DNA from: Bacilli bacterium
GTDB taxonomy: Bacteria > Bacillota_I > Bacilli_A > ML615J-28 > CAG-698
Reading direction: 5' to 3'
Length of the DNA: 34,267 nucleotides
NCBI GenBank assembly: GCA_918272565.1
Contig: CAKJYW010000036.1
Location: forward strand, 1 to 34,267
Made by a program: the position numbers and the translations under genes. This document shows, piece after piece, positions 1 to 6,467 of this stretch. Every line of letters begins with the position of its first letter. Position 1 is the stretch's first letter. The notes under the pieces are model-generated. The model saw only the letters and a program-made list of their open reading frames with translations. It was not told where the DNA came from and made no database searches.

Positions 1-12
1 CCTTTTAAACAT
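1..12 (-). CDS. Start of a gene running off the left edge
   Basis: On the minus strand an ATG at 10-12 opens a frame beginning M-F-K-R that leaves the window after four codons. An AGGTGG-like ribosome binding site lies about 9 bases upstream, and a promoter-like pair (TTGGAA, 17 bases, TAAAAT) lies inside the repeat array just upstream. The product cannot be read. The start resembles those of the two ATPase genes in this window (M-I-R-R-K and M-Y-I-K-R), and the upstream 33-bp array matches the arrangement in front of the 22076-23413 ATPase. A DUF4143-type ATPase is therefore a reasonable guess, but only by inference. Confidence 0.4.
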
Positions 13-15
13 ATT

Positions 16-156
16 TTAATCACCACCTATACAATTTTCCAATATTATTTTACCATATTTTATACACTTTTCCAATACTTTTTTGTGGTTTTTTATACAC
101 TTTTCTAATACTTTTTGCACCTCTTTTTGACACTTTTCCAAAAACTCTAATAACAT
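16..156 (-). CDS. Possible repeat-encoded micro-ORF (46 aa)
   Basis: A minus-strand ATG at 154-156 opens a 46-codon frame that crosses all four 33-bp repeats. Because 33 bases equal 11 codons, it encodes an 11-residue repeat of the form VLEKCIKNHKK. It stops at TAA (16-18), in frame with and one codon before the ATG of the gene at 12. No clear ribosome binding site precedes it, and the best promoter in the array lies inside it, so translation is doubtful. It may be only a by-product of the repeat period. Confidence 0.2.
   Translation of the reverse strand: MLLEFLEKCQKEVQKVLEKCIKNHKKVLEKCIKYGKIILENCIGGD
28..139. repeat. Four-copy 33-bp tandem array (array 1)
   Basis: A core of the form TATACACTTTTCCAATA starts at 28, 61, 94 and 127, exactly 33 bp apart each time. 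The middle two copies agree best. The first has TATACAATTTTCC and the last TTGACACTTTTCC. The parts between cores are AT-rich and vary. The array ends 16 bp upstream of the minus-strand gene start at 12. A promoter-like pair is formed within it: -35 TTGGAA from one repeat core (70-75) and TAAAAT (47-52), 17 bases apart. The second array at 23422-23535 has the same period and copy number but a different core. Confidence 0.85.
47..75 (-). promoter_or_regulatory. Promoter inside array 1
   Basis: On the minus strand TTGGAA (70-75) and TAAAAT (47-52) are separated by 17 bases. This would start transcription about 28 bases before the ATG at 12. The -35 box is part of the repeated core; the -10 lies in a variable part, so only this unit forms a full promoter. 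Confidence 0.45.
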
Positions 157-160
157 CAAA

Positions 161-191
161 TAAAAAAGATGTCAAAATTTCTTTTGACACC
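161..191 (-). terminator. Intrinsic terminator of the small lipoprotein gene
   Basis: Ten-base-pair stem (168-177 with 182-191, one G-U pair) and a 4-base loop, followed on the minus strand by a T-run. It sits 26 bases after the lipoprotein stop codon. Confidence 0.8.
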
Positions 192-216
192 TTTAGTAAA
201 TCTATTTGAGTTTAGA

Positions 217-603
217 TTATTTCTTAAATGCTTTTACTGCAGCTTCGCTTCCGTAAACAACCCATTTACCAACTAATGTGTAGTTAGTCTTTCCTTCAGC
301 GTTCTTTGAATCATCAAATGCAGCTTTAGCTTCTTTTGCTGATGCATATAATGTACCAGTTAGGTTATCATCTAGAGCAGAACCGATTTGTGATAAGATG
401 TTACCATCACTCTTCTTAGTACAAACGATAGAAGCAACTTCTCCAGCGTCACCTTTTTCGCTTCTAACTGAAACTACTACGCTGTAATCAGCTTTTTCCA
501 TTTTCTTCTTTGCAGCATCAGTAGATGATGGAGCACAAGCAGCGAAAGTAAATGTTAATGCAACAAACATTGCAACAACCAATAATTTAAAAACTTTTTT
601 CAT
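217..603 (-). CDS. Small secreted lipoprotein, function unknown
   Basis: The 128-residue product starts with a lipoprotein signal: K-K, a hydrophobic run, then the lipobox FAAC with Cys23 as the lipidated residue. The mature part is about 105 residues, Lys/Ala-rich, with a predicted mixed alpha/beta character and no motif I recognise. AAAGGAG precedes the ATG, and TTGAAA-17-TAAAAT gives it its own promoter. It is a single-gene unit closed by a terminator at 161-191. It would sit on the outer face of the membrane. A link to the neighbouring accessory genes is not evident, and I do not assign a function. Confidence 0.85.
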   Translation of the reverse strand: MKKVFKLLVVAMFVALTFTFAACAPSSTDAAKKKMEKADYSVVVSVRSEKGDAGEVASIVCTKKSDGNILSQIGSALDDNLTGTLYASAKEAKAAFDDSKNAEGKTNYTLVGKWVVYGSEAAVKAFKK

Positions 604-635
604 TTAATTATTCTCCTTTCAAATAGTTCAATAAT

Positions 636-664
636 ATTTTAGCACAAATTTTATCAACTTTCAA
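636..664 (-). promoter_or_regulatory. Sigma-A promoter of the small lipoprotein gene
   Basis: Minus-strand -35 TTGAAA (659-664), 17-base spacer, -10 TAAAAT (636-641) with a TG one base upstream (extended -10). Confidence 0.6.
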
Positions 665-686
665 TAAATCATTATTTTTTATTAAT

Positions 687-1943
687 TTATTTACCTAATA
701 GATAAACAGGATATGTATATACCATTTCGTTTATTGGTCTAATCTTATCACATGTGTCAATGACTAAACCTTCTTTAATCTCAAGTCCATATTTTCTTAA
801 CACATTAAAGTTTTTATTTGGCTTACTTGGGTTTTCCCCTTTCTTTATTTCTATTGGATAAATAGCATTATTTTCCACATATAATAAATCCACTTCTTTT
901 TGATCAATGTCACGATAATAGTACAAATAGTTTTTAACATTTATATTAAAGTTATAAAAACTTTTTATAATCTCCGATACAACAAATGTTTCAAAAAAGT
1001 CACCACTCATCGCGCATTCTTCTAACATTTCTGCACTAGGCCATTTACACAAATATGCGCAAAGACCAGTGTCCATAAAATATAATTTAGGTGCTTTTAT
1101 AATTCTATTAGAGACATTAGACATATATGGCTCTAAAAGTACTATAATGCCTGAAGTAACTAATATTGATAACCATCTTTTTATAGTATTTGAATCAATT
1201 CCTAACTCCCTAGCAAACACCTCATAGTTTACCACTTTTCCAGTTCGTAGTGCCAAGTAAGAGATAAAGCGCCTAAATTGAAGTTCGCTAGAAGCAGATA
1301 TAAGCTTAAGCACATCTTTTTCTATGTAAGTGTCAAAATATGATTTAAAATAAATCTCTCTTTCTGAATTATTAGTGACTATATCAGGCATTCCACCTCT
1401 AAATATTAATTCAAATATTTCTTTTTTATTCTTGTATTTAATATTAGATGTATTTTCTTTTTCAAGTAATTCTTTTATTTTTGGAATAAACTGTGTTCCT
1501 GATAATCCCTGTGATTCAATTTGATTCATAGAAGACATATTTAAAACAGCTGCTCTTCCAGCAAGTGATTCTGATATGGTTTGTTGCAACTCAAATTGAT
1601 TAGAACCAGTTAAAACATACATCAGTTCTCTATCTTTATTTTCTTTTAACCATATTTTTCTTTGTTCATCGATTATAACCTTAATCTCACTTAAAAGATC
1701 AGGGGCTTTTTGAACCTCATCTATAATCAATGGCCAAGGATGAACTTCTAAAAAACCTTTAGGATTATTAATAGCAAGTTCTCTTTCTTTTGTATCATCT
1801 AAAGTAACACTTTTAAATCTATCTCCAAATAACATATCGACAGTTGTTGATTTACCAACTTGTCTAGGCCCATAAATAACAATAGCTTGAAAAGATTTCT
1901 CCGCCTTTATAATTGATTGCTCTATATCTCTTTTAATATACAT
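687..1943 (-). CDS. AAA+ ATPase with DUF4143 C-terminal domain
   Basis: The 418-residue protein has an N-terminal P-loop domain: Walker A GPRQVGKST at about 25-33, and Walker B PLIIDEVQ at about 71-78. A sensor-like strand with TGSN follows. The C-terminal half matches the DUF4143 family, with a winged-helix-like middle (SNTIKRWLSIL). It ends in a restriction-endonuclease-like motif, VDLLYV followed by PIEIKKG (D...ExK). Such proteins are common in gut Firmicutes and Bacteroidetes and their role is unsettled; links to DNA or mobile-element defence are proposed. It is a single-gene unit with promoter at 1964-1992. It is the only complete ATPase of this type here without a 33-bp array. The family call is firm; the function is not. 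Confidence 0.9.
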   Translation of the reverse strand: MYIKRDIEQSIIKAEKSFQAIVIYGPRQVGKSTTVDMLFGDRFKSVTLDDTKERELAINNPKGFLEVHPWPLIIDEVQKAPDLLSEIKVIIDEQRKIWLKENKDRELMYVLTGSNQFELQQTISESLAGRAAVLNMSSMNQIESQGLSGTQFIPKIKELLEKENTSNIKYKNKKEIFELIFRGGMPDIVTNNSEREIYFKSYFDTYIEKDVLKLISASSELQFRRFISYLALRTGKVVNYEVFARELGIDSNTIKRWLSILVTSGIIVLLEPYMSNVSNRIIKAPKLYFMDTGLCAYLCKWPSAEMLEECAMSGDFFETFVVSEIIKSFYNFNINVKNYLYYYRDIDQKEVDLLYVENNAIYPIEIKKGENPSKPNKNFNVLRKYGLEIKEGLVIDTCDKIRPINEMVYTYPVYLLGK

Positions 1944-1963
1944 TATGCCACCTCTACAATAAT

Positions 1964-1992
1964 ATTTTACTATTAAGACTTGCTCGTGTCAA
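1964..1992 (-). promoter_or_regulatory. Sigma-A promoter of the 687-1943 ATPase
   Basis: Minus-strand TTGACA (1987-1992), 17-base spacer, TAAAAT (1964-1969). The start codon lies about 20 bases below the -10. Confidence 0.65.
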
Positions 1993-1998
1993 GTATTT

Positions 1999-2130
1999 TT
2001 TCGATTAAATGACTAGTCGACTCGCCATTTAATCGAAAGTTCCTTTTAGAGAGCTATACATTTTTTATGACGAGTCGTTTATTCTCTCTAGAGATAACTG
2101 GTTTTTTTAGGTTTGCCACATCAGTTATCT
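1999..2130. other. Three inverted repeats with complementary loops
   Basis: Three stems lie in series. Stem 1 is a perfect 13-bp pair (1999-2011 with 2026-2038) around a 14-base loop. Stem 2 is a 7-bp pair (2047-2053 with 2084-2090) around a 30-base loop. Stem 3 is a 9-bp pair (2092-2100 with 2122-2130) that overlaps the stop codon of the nuclease gene. The loop of stem 1 holds CGACTCG (2018-2024) and the loop of stem 2 holds its exact complement CGAGTCG (2071-2077), so a loop-loop contact is possible. Neither strand has a clean T-run after a stem, so these do not look like ordinary terminators. Strand and role are unknown. Confidence 0.55.
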
Positions 2131-2661
2131 ATAACTTATTTCGCGTATTGACTCTATTTTCCATAGAGTACCTTCTTTTGTATATTCTTTTTGTTCATTT
2201 CTATTAAAAAATGAGCATGGCAAATAATCTTTTACTTCTTTGGCAAAAAATAAAAAAACAAATTCAGTATCATCAATTTTTGTGGTTAGCACAAAATCAG
2301 CTTCTATACCTTTAAATTTCCCATGTAATGACTTAAAATATAACGAATTTACACTTAAAAGCTTCTCTATATGTTGAAAATAAAACAAGCGATCTTTAAT
2401 TTGATCAATATAAACACTATTCTCTATATTTTGATATGTAATCTTTTCGTCAAGGATTTCTTTATATATACTTTTAGCTTTACGTTGAACAATAGGTATA
2501 TCTTTTAATTTGTTTAAACCAACTAGATGATAAAAATTTGCTATAGGAAAAAAGATAGTTAAAGTCTTGACTTCACCCTTGCGTTTAATACATAGCATAT
2601 ATCTTTTTTCTTTAATTCTTTCATAAACTGATGCAGCGTCTTTTAAAATGTTTTTCTCCAT
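2125..2661 (-). CDS. PBECR4-type predicted nuclease
   Basis: The 178-residue protein resembles the PBECR4 family (phage-Barnase-EndoU-ColicinE5/D-RelE-like nuclease 4). Shared features are an N-terminal helix and strand region, the block NFYHLVGLNKLKDIP at about 42-56, the helical middle with the pattern IKDRLFYFQ, and a C-terminal strand set with FLFFAKE. Family members are predicted RNases found in phages and mobile elements; I recognise the family by sequence resemblance only. It has no signal peptide. The ribosome binding site (GAGG) sits directly between the terminator T-run at 2671-2678 and the ATG, so the gene is reached only by read-through of the upstream RNA or by a cryptic promoter. 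This layout recalls type III toxin-antitoxin loci and riboswitch-controlled genes. Confidence 0.65.
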   Translation of the reverse strand: MEKNILKDAASVYERIKEKRYMLCIKRKGEVKTLTIFFPIANFYHLVGLNKLKDIPIVQRKAKSIYKEILDEKITYQNIENSVYIDQIKDRLFYFQHIEKLLSVNSLYFKSLHGKFKGIEADFVLTTKIDDTEFVFLFFAKEVKDYLPCSFFNRNEQKEYTKEGTLWKIESIREISYR

Positions 2662-2670
2662 GTTATCCTC

Positions 2671-2700
2671 AAAAAAAAGACAATCAAAGTGATTGTCTTT
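2671..2700 (-). terminator. Intrinsic terminator between the RNA and the PBECR4 gene
   Basis: Perfect 10-bp stem (2676-2685 with 2691-2700), 5-base loop, then a run of eight T on the minus strand. It ends about 10 bases before the nuclease start codon. Confidence 0.9.
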
Positions 2701-2848
2701 AATAATAATGCTTTTCTTTCGGCGAACCTATTTAGGAATTGGATAAGCATTAACCGGTGTAGACCCTCTGAAAGCCACTCCCCTAACCGAGCAACTTCCG
2801 TCTTCGGCTTAGCAACTAAAAAATTGCTCTAAGATGCATACATCTTAC
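2671..2848 (-). ncRNA. Structured RNA upstream of the PBECR4 gene
   Basis: A consensus promoter (2855-2883) and an intrinsic terminator (2671-2700) bound a transcript of about 178 bases on the minus strand. The middle is clearly richer in G and C than the flanks, which is typical of functional RNA in an AT-rich genome. It begins with a 7-bp hairpin (2830-2836 with 2841-2847). GAGCAA then follows, which can pair with either of two downstream copies of TTGCT. An 8-bp stem TAATGCTT/AAGCATTA lies near the 3' end. The 5' and 3' ends do not pair with each other, which argues against 6S RNA and SRP RNA. I see no RNase P, tmRNA or common riboswitch signature. It may be a cis-acting leader of the nuclease gene or a separate small RNA. 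Confidence 0.6.
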
Positions 2849-2854
2849 ATATAT

Positions 2855-2883
2855 ATTATATTTAATCATCTTAAAAATGTCAA
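2855..2883 (-). promoter_or_regulatory. Consensus sigma-A promoter of the structured RNA
   Basis: Minus-strand TTGACA (2878-2883), exactly 17 bases, TATAAT (2855-2860). This perfect consensus predicts strong, constitutive transcription starting near 2848. Confidence 0.85.
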
Positions 2884-2958
2884 TATTTTTAGATTTTTTT
2901 CAAATTTTCATCTAGTTGTCTTGTGATATTTACAAAAGATACTAACACAAAAAGTTTG

Positions 2959-2993
2959 ATAATCGGGTCATTAATAATTTTTGACCCGATTAT
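2959..2993. repeat. 12-bp perfect inverted repeat
   Basis: ATAATCGGGTCA (2959-2970) and its exact reverse complement (2982-2993) flank 11 AT-rich bases. It lies between the tRNA terminator and the structured-RNA promoter. There is no good T-run next to either arm, so it may be a protein-binding site or a weak two-way terminator. Confidence 0.55.
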
Positions 2994-3011
2994 TTGTCAA
3001 TTTTTAAAAAT

Positions 3012-3053
3012 AAAAACCCCCTTAAATTGTACCACAAGGACAACTTTTGGGGG
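3012..3053 (-). terminator. Terminator of the tRNA operon
   Basis: A stem starts from CCCCC (3017-3021) pairing with GGGGG (3049-3053), with weaker pairing inside. It is followed on the minus strand by TTTTTATTTTT. It lies 16 bases after the tRNA-His 3' end. Confidence 0.65.
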
Positions 3054-3068
3054 TAAATTCATCTCATA

Positions 3069-3145
3069 TGGGGCGAACTAAGGGGATCGAACCCTTGCAT
3101 GCCGGAGCCACAATCCGGAGTGTTAACCACTTCACCAAGTTCGCC
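3069..3145 (-). tRNA. tRNA-His (GTG)
   Basis: The 77-base gene has a clover-leaf fold with anticodon GTG (complement at 3109-3111). The extra G at position -1 pairs with C73, the identity mark of histidine tRNA, and the CCA end is encoded. It is one base downstream of tRNA-Trp, so both are cut from one transcript. Confidence 0.95.
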
Positions 3146-3146
3146 A

Positions 3147-3220
3147 TGGCAGGGGTAGAAGGATTCGAACCCTCATCTACGGTTTTGGAGACCGCTGCTC
3201 TACCATTGAACTATACCCCT
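3147..3220 (-). tRNA. tRNA-Trp (CCA)
   Basis: The 74-base gene has a 7-bp acceptor stem, T-loop GTTCGAATC, anticodon CCA (complement at 3186-3188), discriminator G and encoded CCA. It reads UGG only. With TGA stop codons in the neighbourhood this supports the standard code, unlike mycoplasmas. Confidence 0.95.
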
Positions 3221-3237
3221 ATTTATCTTGCTTAAGT

Positions 3238-3266
3238 ATTATATCAAATAATAGCATTAAAAGCAA
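3238..3266 (-). promoter_or_regulatory. Promoter of the tRNA operon
   Basis: Minus-strand TTGCTT (3261-3266), 17 bases, TATAAT (3238-3243), ending 17 bases before the tRNA-Trp 5' end. Confidence 0.7.
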
Positions 3267-3286
3267 CACAATTTTAAAAATAACAA

Positions 3287-3311
3287 GAAAAAGGAGGATA
3301 AAAATCCTCCT
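3287..3311 (-). terminator. Terminator of the ABC exporter operon
   Basis: Perfect 8-bp GC-containing stem AGGAGGAT/ATCCTCCT (3292-3299, 3304-3311) with a 4-base loop, then TTTTT on the minus strand. It overlaps the stop codon of the permease gene. Confidence 0.85.
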
Positions 3312-4905
3312 AACAAACAATTTTTTCGTATTTCTTTTTACCTACTTTTTTAAGTAATACTGATACTAATATATATATTAATAATAACACTACTAAAGTA
3401 ACAAGATAGCTAACAATCTTAATCTTTGTTATTAAATATAAAGTTATTAGTAATCCACTTAAAAAAGGAACTAAAGCAAATGATATTAACATCGTAAATA
3501 AAACAGGTGTTGTTTGCTTGATTACTTTTGCGGGATTATCAAAGTCTAAGATTACTTTATTTAAATTAAATAATAACCCTATCTTAGATATTATTATTAC
3601 ATTAACTGCTGGTATTAATAATATAGCTAGATATTCATACCATTCAAATCTTTTAATAATTAAACTAATAATTAAAACAATAAAGATAAAAGGAAGTGTA
3701 ACAATGTAACTAACAAAGAGCTTAGAATTAATTATATCTTTATAATTAATAGGGCTACTCTTTATTATCCACATGTTTTTACCTTCTAGGGAGATTGCGG
3801 CTGGAGTAGTTGGTGACATAGATGACGCTACACTTAAAATTAGCACAACTAAAAATGGAAGAAGTACACTCATCTCAACTAACTTACCATCACCCAAATC
3901 AACAAAATCAGCTTTACTTCTAATCATGATAAATATAGCACCAATTACTCCCATTATAGGACCAATAACAGTATTAGCTACATATACTGGTAAAGTAAAA
4001 TAACCTCTTAATTCTTTTTTAAGTAATGTAGATATTTTACTACTTGCTTTAATCTTTATTTCTTTATTCTTACTACTAACACTATAATTATCATTTGATT
4101 TATTTTTTAAATAGCTGCGACTAGCAAAAGCCATAAAAAGAATAAAAGGAACGATAGAAATAGCAATAAACAATAAATATTTTAAATAATCTCCTCTTAA
4201 GCCCTCGTAAGCCAAATATCCAGGATAATAAACTTTAACTAGATTATTATAGATATTAAGAGCAAAATTCTCATCACCTGCTCCACTACTTATGCTAAAA
4301 GAAACAAACAAAATACCAATTACTAGAGCTAAATAAAGAATAGTTCTAATAATCTTTTTAACCTTTAAGCTAATCTTTAAAAAACCAAAGAGATAGCTTA
4401 GCATTCCAAAGACCGCTATTGGAAGTAGCGGAATTAAGAAAAAGGCAATTATCGCTAAAACAAAATACATGAAGCCTACATCATTATAAAATGTGTAAAC
4501 GACCATTGAAGGAACATAAATATATAGAAGTGTCACATAATTTAAGATAAGTAAATCTATCGCTTTACTTAAAAAGATTGTTCTAGGCTTAACTGGCATT
4601 GCCATAAGCAAATCAAAATCTTTAGGATTAAATAAATAAGCGTTAGTGTTTGTGGCTGAAGTTAGGGCAGTTATAATTGATCCTAGGTTAATAGCTAGAA
4701 CCATTATGCCTCCATCAACTCCACCTTCATGAAACATCTGTCCATATATAGTCATATAAATAAAAGCAATAACGAAGAAGACAATTCCTAAAACAAGTAA
4801 TAAGATAATAGGACCTTTTCCTTCTCTCTTTTTGCCTTTAAAGAACCTATTAATTCTTAAAGTATTAATAGTTCCATATTTTAATAATATACCTAATTTA
4901 CTCAT
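3310..4905 (-). CDS. ABC exporter permease
   Basis: I place the start at the ATG at 4905 (531 residues). A GGAG box lies about 8 bases upstream, and this gives the usual short overlap (8 bases) with the ATPase stop; an ATG 7 codons earlier has no such site. The protein has about 12 to 14 membrane segments in two similar halves, split by a basic cytoplasmic stretch with KKELRGYF near residue 290. This is the layout of large ABC-2-like exporter permeases from Firmicutes. It pairs with the ATPase upstream and has no substrate-binding protein, so export is likely. The substrate (peptide, lipid, ion or drug) cannot be told. Confidence 0.85.
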   Translation of the reverse strand: MSKLGILLKYGTINTLRINRFFKGKKREGKGPIILLLVLGIVFFVIAFIYMTIYGQMFHEGGVDGGIMVLAINLGSIITALTSATNTNAYLFNPKDFDLLMAMPVKPRTIFLSKAIDLLILNYVTLLYIYVPSMVVYTFYNDVGFMYFVLAIIAFFLIPLLPIAVFGMLSYLFGFLKISLKVKKIIRTILYLALVIGILFVSFSISSGAGDENFALNIYNNLVKVYYPGYLAYEGLRGDYLKYLLFIAISIVPFILFMAFASRSYLKNKSNDNYSVSSKNKEIKIKASSKISTLLKKELRGYFTLPVYVANTVIGPIMGVIGAIFIMIRSKADFVDLGDGKLVEMSVLLPFLVVLILSVASSMSPTTPAAISLEGKNMWIIKSSPINYKDIINSKLFVSYIVTLPFIFIVLIISLIIKRFEWYEYLAILLIPAVNVIIISKIGLLFNLNKVILDFDNPAKVIKQTTPVLFTMLISFALVPFLSGLLITLYLITKIKIVSYLVTLVVLLLIYILVSVLLKKVGKKKYEKIVC

Positions 4906-5608
4906 CGACTTGCTCCAAGAAGACATCTTCTAGTGACTTATCGCCTTTAACTTCTTCTACAGTGCCTAAAGTTATAAGTTCACCATTTTTAATAATACCA
5001 ACTCTATCACAAAGCTTTTCAGCAACCTCTAAAACGTGAGTAGAGAAGAATATGCTACTGCCACTTGCACAAAGTTCCTTCATTAATTCTTTTACATCAT
5101 GGCTAGCTTTAGGATCAAGCCCAACAAATGGTTCATCTAGAATTAAAAGCTTAGGTTTACGAATAAAAGCACTAATCAAAGCAAGCTTTTGCTTCATACC
5201 ATGAGACAAACTAGATACTAAATCATTTAAGTTATCTTCTAACTTAAACACTTTAGCATATTTTAATATTAATTCTTTTCTTTCTTCTTTATTTATTTCA
5301 TAAATATCAGATATAAAATTCAAATATTGAATAGCAGTTAGCTGCTCATATAAATCAGGATTATCAGGTATATATGCTATTACCTTTTTACATTCAATAG
5401 GATATTCTTTAATAGATTTGCTATCTATTAATACATCACCAGCTTCAAACGCTAATATCCCAACAACACATTTGATTGTTGTGGTTTTACCAGCACCATT
5501 GTGACCGATAAATCCAAAGATTTCACCATCATTAATAGTTAATGACAAATCACTAACAGCATTAGTTTTTCCATCATAAGATTTAGTTAAGTTCTTAATT
5601 TCTAACAT
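4898..5608 (-). CDS. ABC exporter ATP-binding protein
   Basis: This 236-residue protein powers the permease encoded next to it. It has Walker A GHNGAGKTT (about 35-43), signature LSHGMKQKL (about 138), Walker B LLILDEPFVGLD and the switch histidine in STHVLE. LSHGM in place of LSGGQ is typical of the CcmA/ABC-2 exporter branch. AAGAGG precedes the ATG. It is translationally coupled to the permease through the overlapping stop and start. Confidence 0.92.
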   Translation of the reverse strand: MLEIKNLTKSYDGKTNAVSDLSLTINDGEIFGFIGHNGAGKTTTIKCVVGILAFEAGDVLIDSKSIKEYPIECKKVIAYIPDNPDLYEQLTAIQYLNFISDIYEINKEERKELILKYAKVFKLEDNLNDLVSSLSHGMKQKLALISAFIRKPKLLILDEPFVGLDPKASHDVKELMKELCASGSSIFFSTHVLEVAEKLCDRVGIIKNGELITLGTVEEVKGDKSLEDVFLEQVDE

Positions 5609-5651
5609 TTTGTCCTCTTTCTAGTTATTCATTTATAACAATATCTATTAT

Positions 5652-5657
5652 ATTATA
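5652..5657 (-). promoter_or_regulatory. Likely extended -10 of the ABC exporter operon
   Basis: Minus-strand TGATATAAT, an extended -10 (hexamer at 5652-5657), lies about 44 bases before the ATPase ATG. No convincing -35 is present. Confidence 0.4.
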
Positions 5658-5712
5658 TCAAATTTTATATATCTTTTGCTTCTTTTTTCTTTTATTTTTG
5701 TGATAAGCGTGC

Positions 5713-5718
5713 TATAAT
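5713..5718 (+). promoter_or_regulatory. Extended -10 promoter of the AbiE operon
   Basis: TGCTATAAT: a perfect -10 hexamer at 5713-5718 with an upstream TG. The -35 is poor, as is usual for extended -10 promoters. The operator follows directly. Confidence 0.65.
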
Positions 5719-5725
5719 TATATTG

Positions 5726-5761
5726 CAATATTGCCAAAAAGTCTAAAAAGTGGCAAGATTG
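5726..5761. promoter_or_regulatory. Inverted-repeat operator of the AbiE operon
   Basis: Arms at 5726-5736 and 5751-5761 match at 10 of 11 positions (core TTGCCA / TGGCAA). They are separated by 14 bases and lie across the expected transcription start. Known AbiEi proteins repress their own operon by binding paired inverted repeats in the promoter, so this is the probable site for the 5784-6467 product. Confidence 0.65.
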
Positions 5762-5783
5762 CAAAAAAAGGAAGTGAATTACT

Positions 5784-6467
5784 TTGAATAATTTTACATC
5801 TAAAAATGAACTCTATAATCAATACAAAAAGAATAATATGAGTCAAAGATCAAAAGCATTATTAATTAACAAATTAATAGAGGATGGTGTAATTGCTAAA
5901 ATTAATAATGATCAATACAAATTTGTGAATAAAAAGAAATATCATATTTATAGAGAATATGATGAAACAAAAGACTTTATAAATGTATTAAAGGATATAA
6001 AATTTGACTATATCATCTATAATATTACTTTTTTAAATGAGTGGTTAAATCACTTAATTGGAAAAAATACAATATTTATTGAAGTAGACAAAAAATATGC
6101 AAATACGATATATGAAGTGCTAGTAGATAATAATTATAAAAACATATTACTGAATCCATCATTAGAAGAAATTGATAAATATTCATCTAGTGACTTAATA
6201 ATTATCAAACCGCTATTTACTAGATCACCAATTAATAGAAAAGATAAATCTTTTACAATAGAAAAAATTATTGTTGATCTGTTTGTTGATGCTATTCTAA
6301 AGAGATTCTTCTCTACATCAGAATTGCCTGATATTTACAAACAAATATTTGAAAAATATGCGATTGATGAACTTTCATTAAACGCATATTTAACAAGACG
6401 AAAAATAAAAAAATCATTTTTTGAGTTCTTAAGTAATAATAAATTGGAGGACAAAATAAATGATTGA
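5784..6467 (+). CDS. AbiEi-like antitoxin / repressor
   Basis: The 227-residue product starts at TTG (5784) after an AAGGAAG site; no ATG fits as well. The N-terminal 50 residues look like a winged helix (LINKLIEDGVIAKINNDQYKF), the DNA-binding part of AbiEi antitoxins. The rest is a mixed alpha/beta domain without clear catalytic residues. It overlaps the downstream AbiEii-type toxin gene by 8 bases. In type IV systems the antitoxin counters the toxin without binding it and represses the operon. The sequence itself is distant from well-known AbiEi proteins; the call rests largely on the N-terminal domain, gene order and operator. Confidence 0.7.
   Translation: MNNFTSKNELYNQYKKNNMSQRSKALLINKLIEDGVIAKINNDQYKFVNKKKYHIYREYDETKDFINVLKDIKFDYIIYNITFLNEWLNHLIGKNTIFIEVDKKYANTIYEVLVDNNYKNILLNPSLEEIDKYSSSDLIIIKPLFTRSPINRKDKSFTIEKIIVDLFVDAILKRFFSTSELPDIYKQIFEKYAIDELSLNAYLTRRKIKKSFFEFLSNNKLEDKIND

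Noticed and set aside
28-139. CRISPR array
   Set aside because: The copies are only partly conserved, linkers are short and related to each other, there are no unique spacers, and no cas gene is present. The same reasoning applies to 23422-23535.
1999-2038. Ordinary intrinsic terminator for the PBECR4 gene
   Set aside because: The stem is strong, but the minus-strand sequence after it is A-rich and not T-rich, and the plus-strand side also lacks a T-run.
2671-2848. 6S RNA, SRP RNA, RNase P RNA, tmRNA or a common riboswitch
   Set aside because: The ends do not pair as in 6S or SRP RNA, and the conserved core motifs of RNase P, tmRNA, T-box, FMN, TPP, SAM, glycine, lysine and cobalamin RNAs are not seen. 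A profile search could still overturn this.
3047-3235. Open frame across the two tRNA genes that looks like a short protein
   Set aside because: It is made almost wholly of tRNA sequence read on the opposite strand and has no ribosome binding site.
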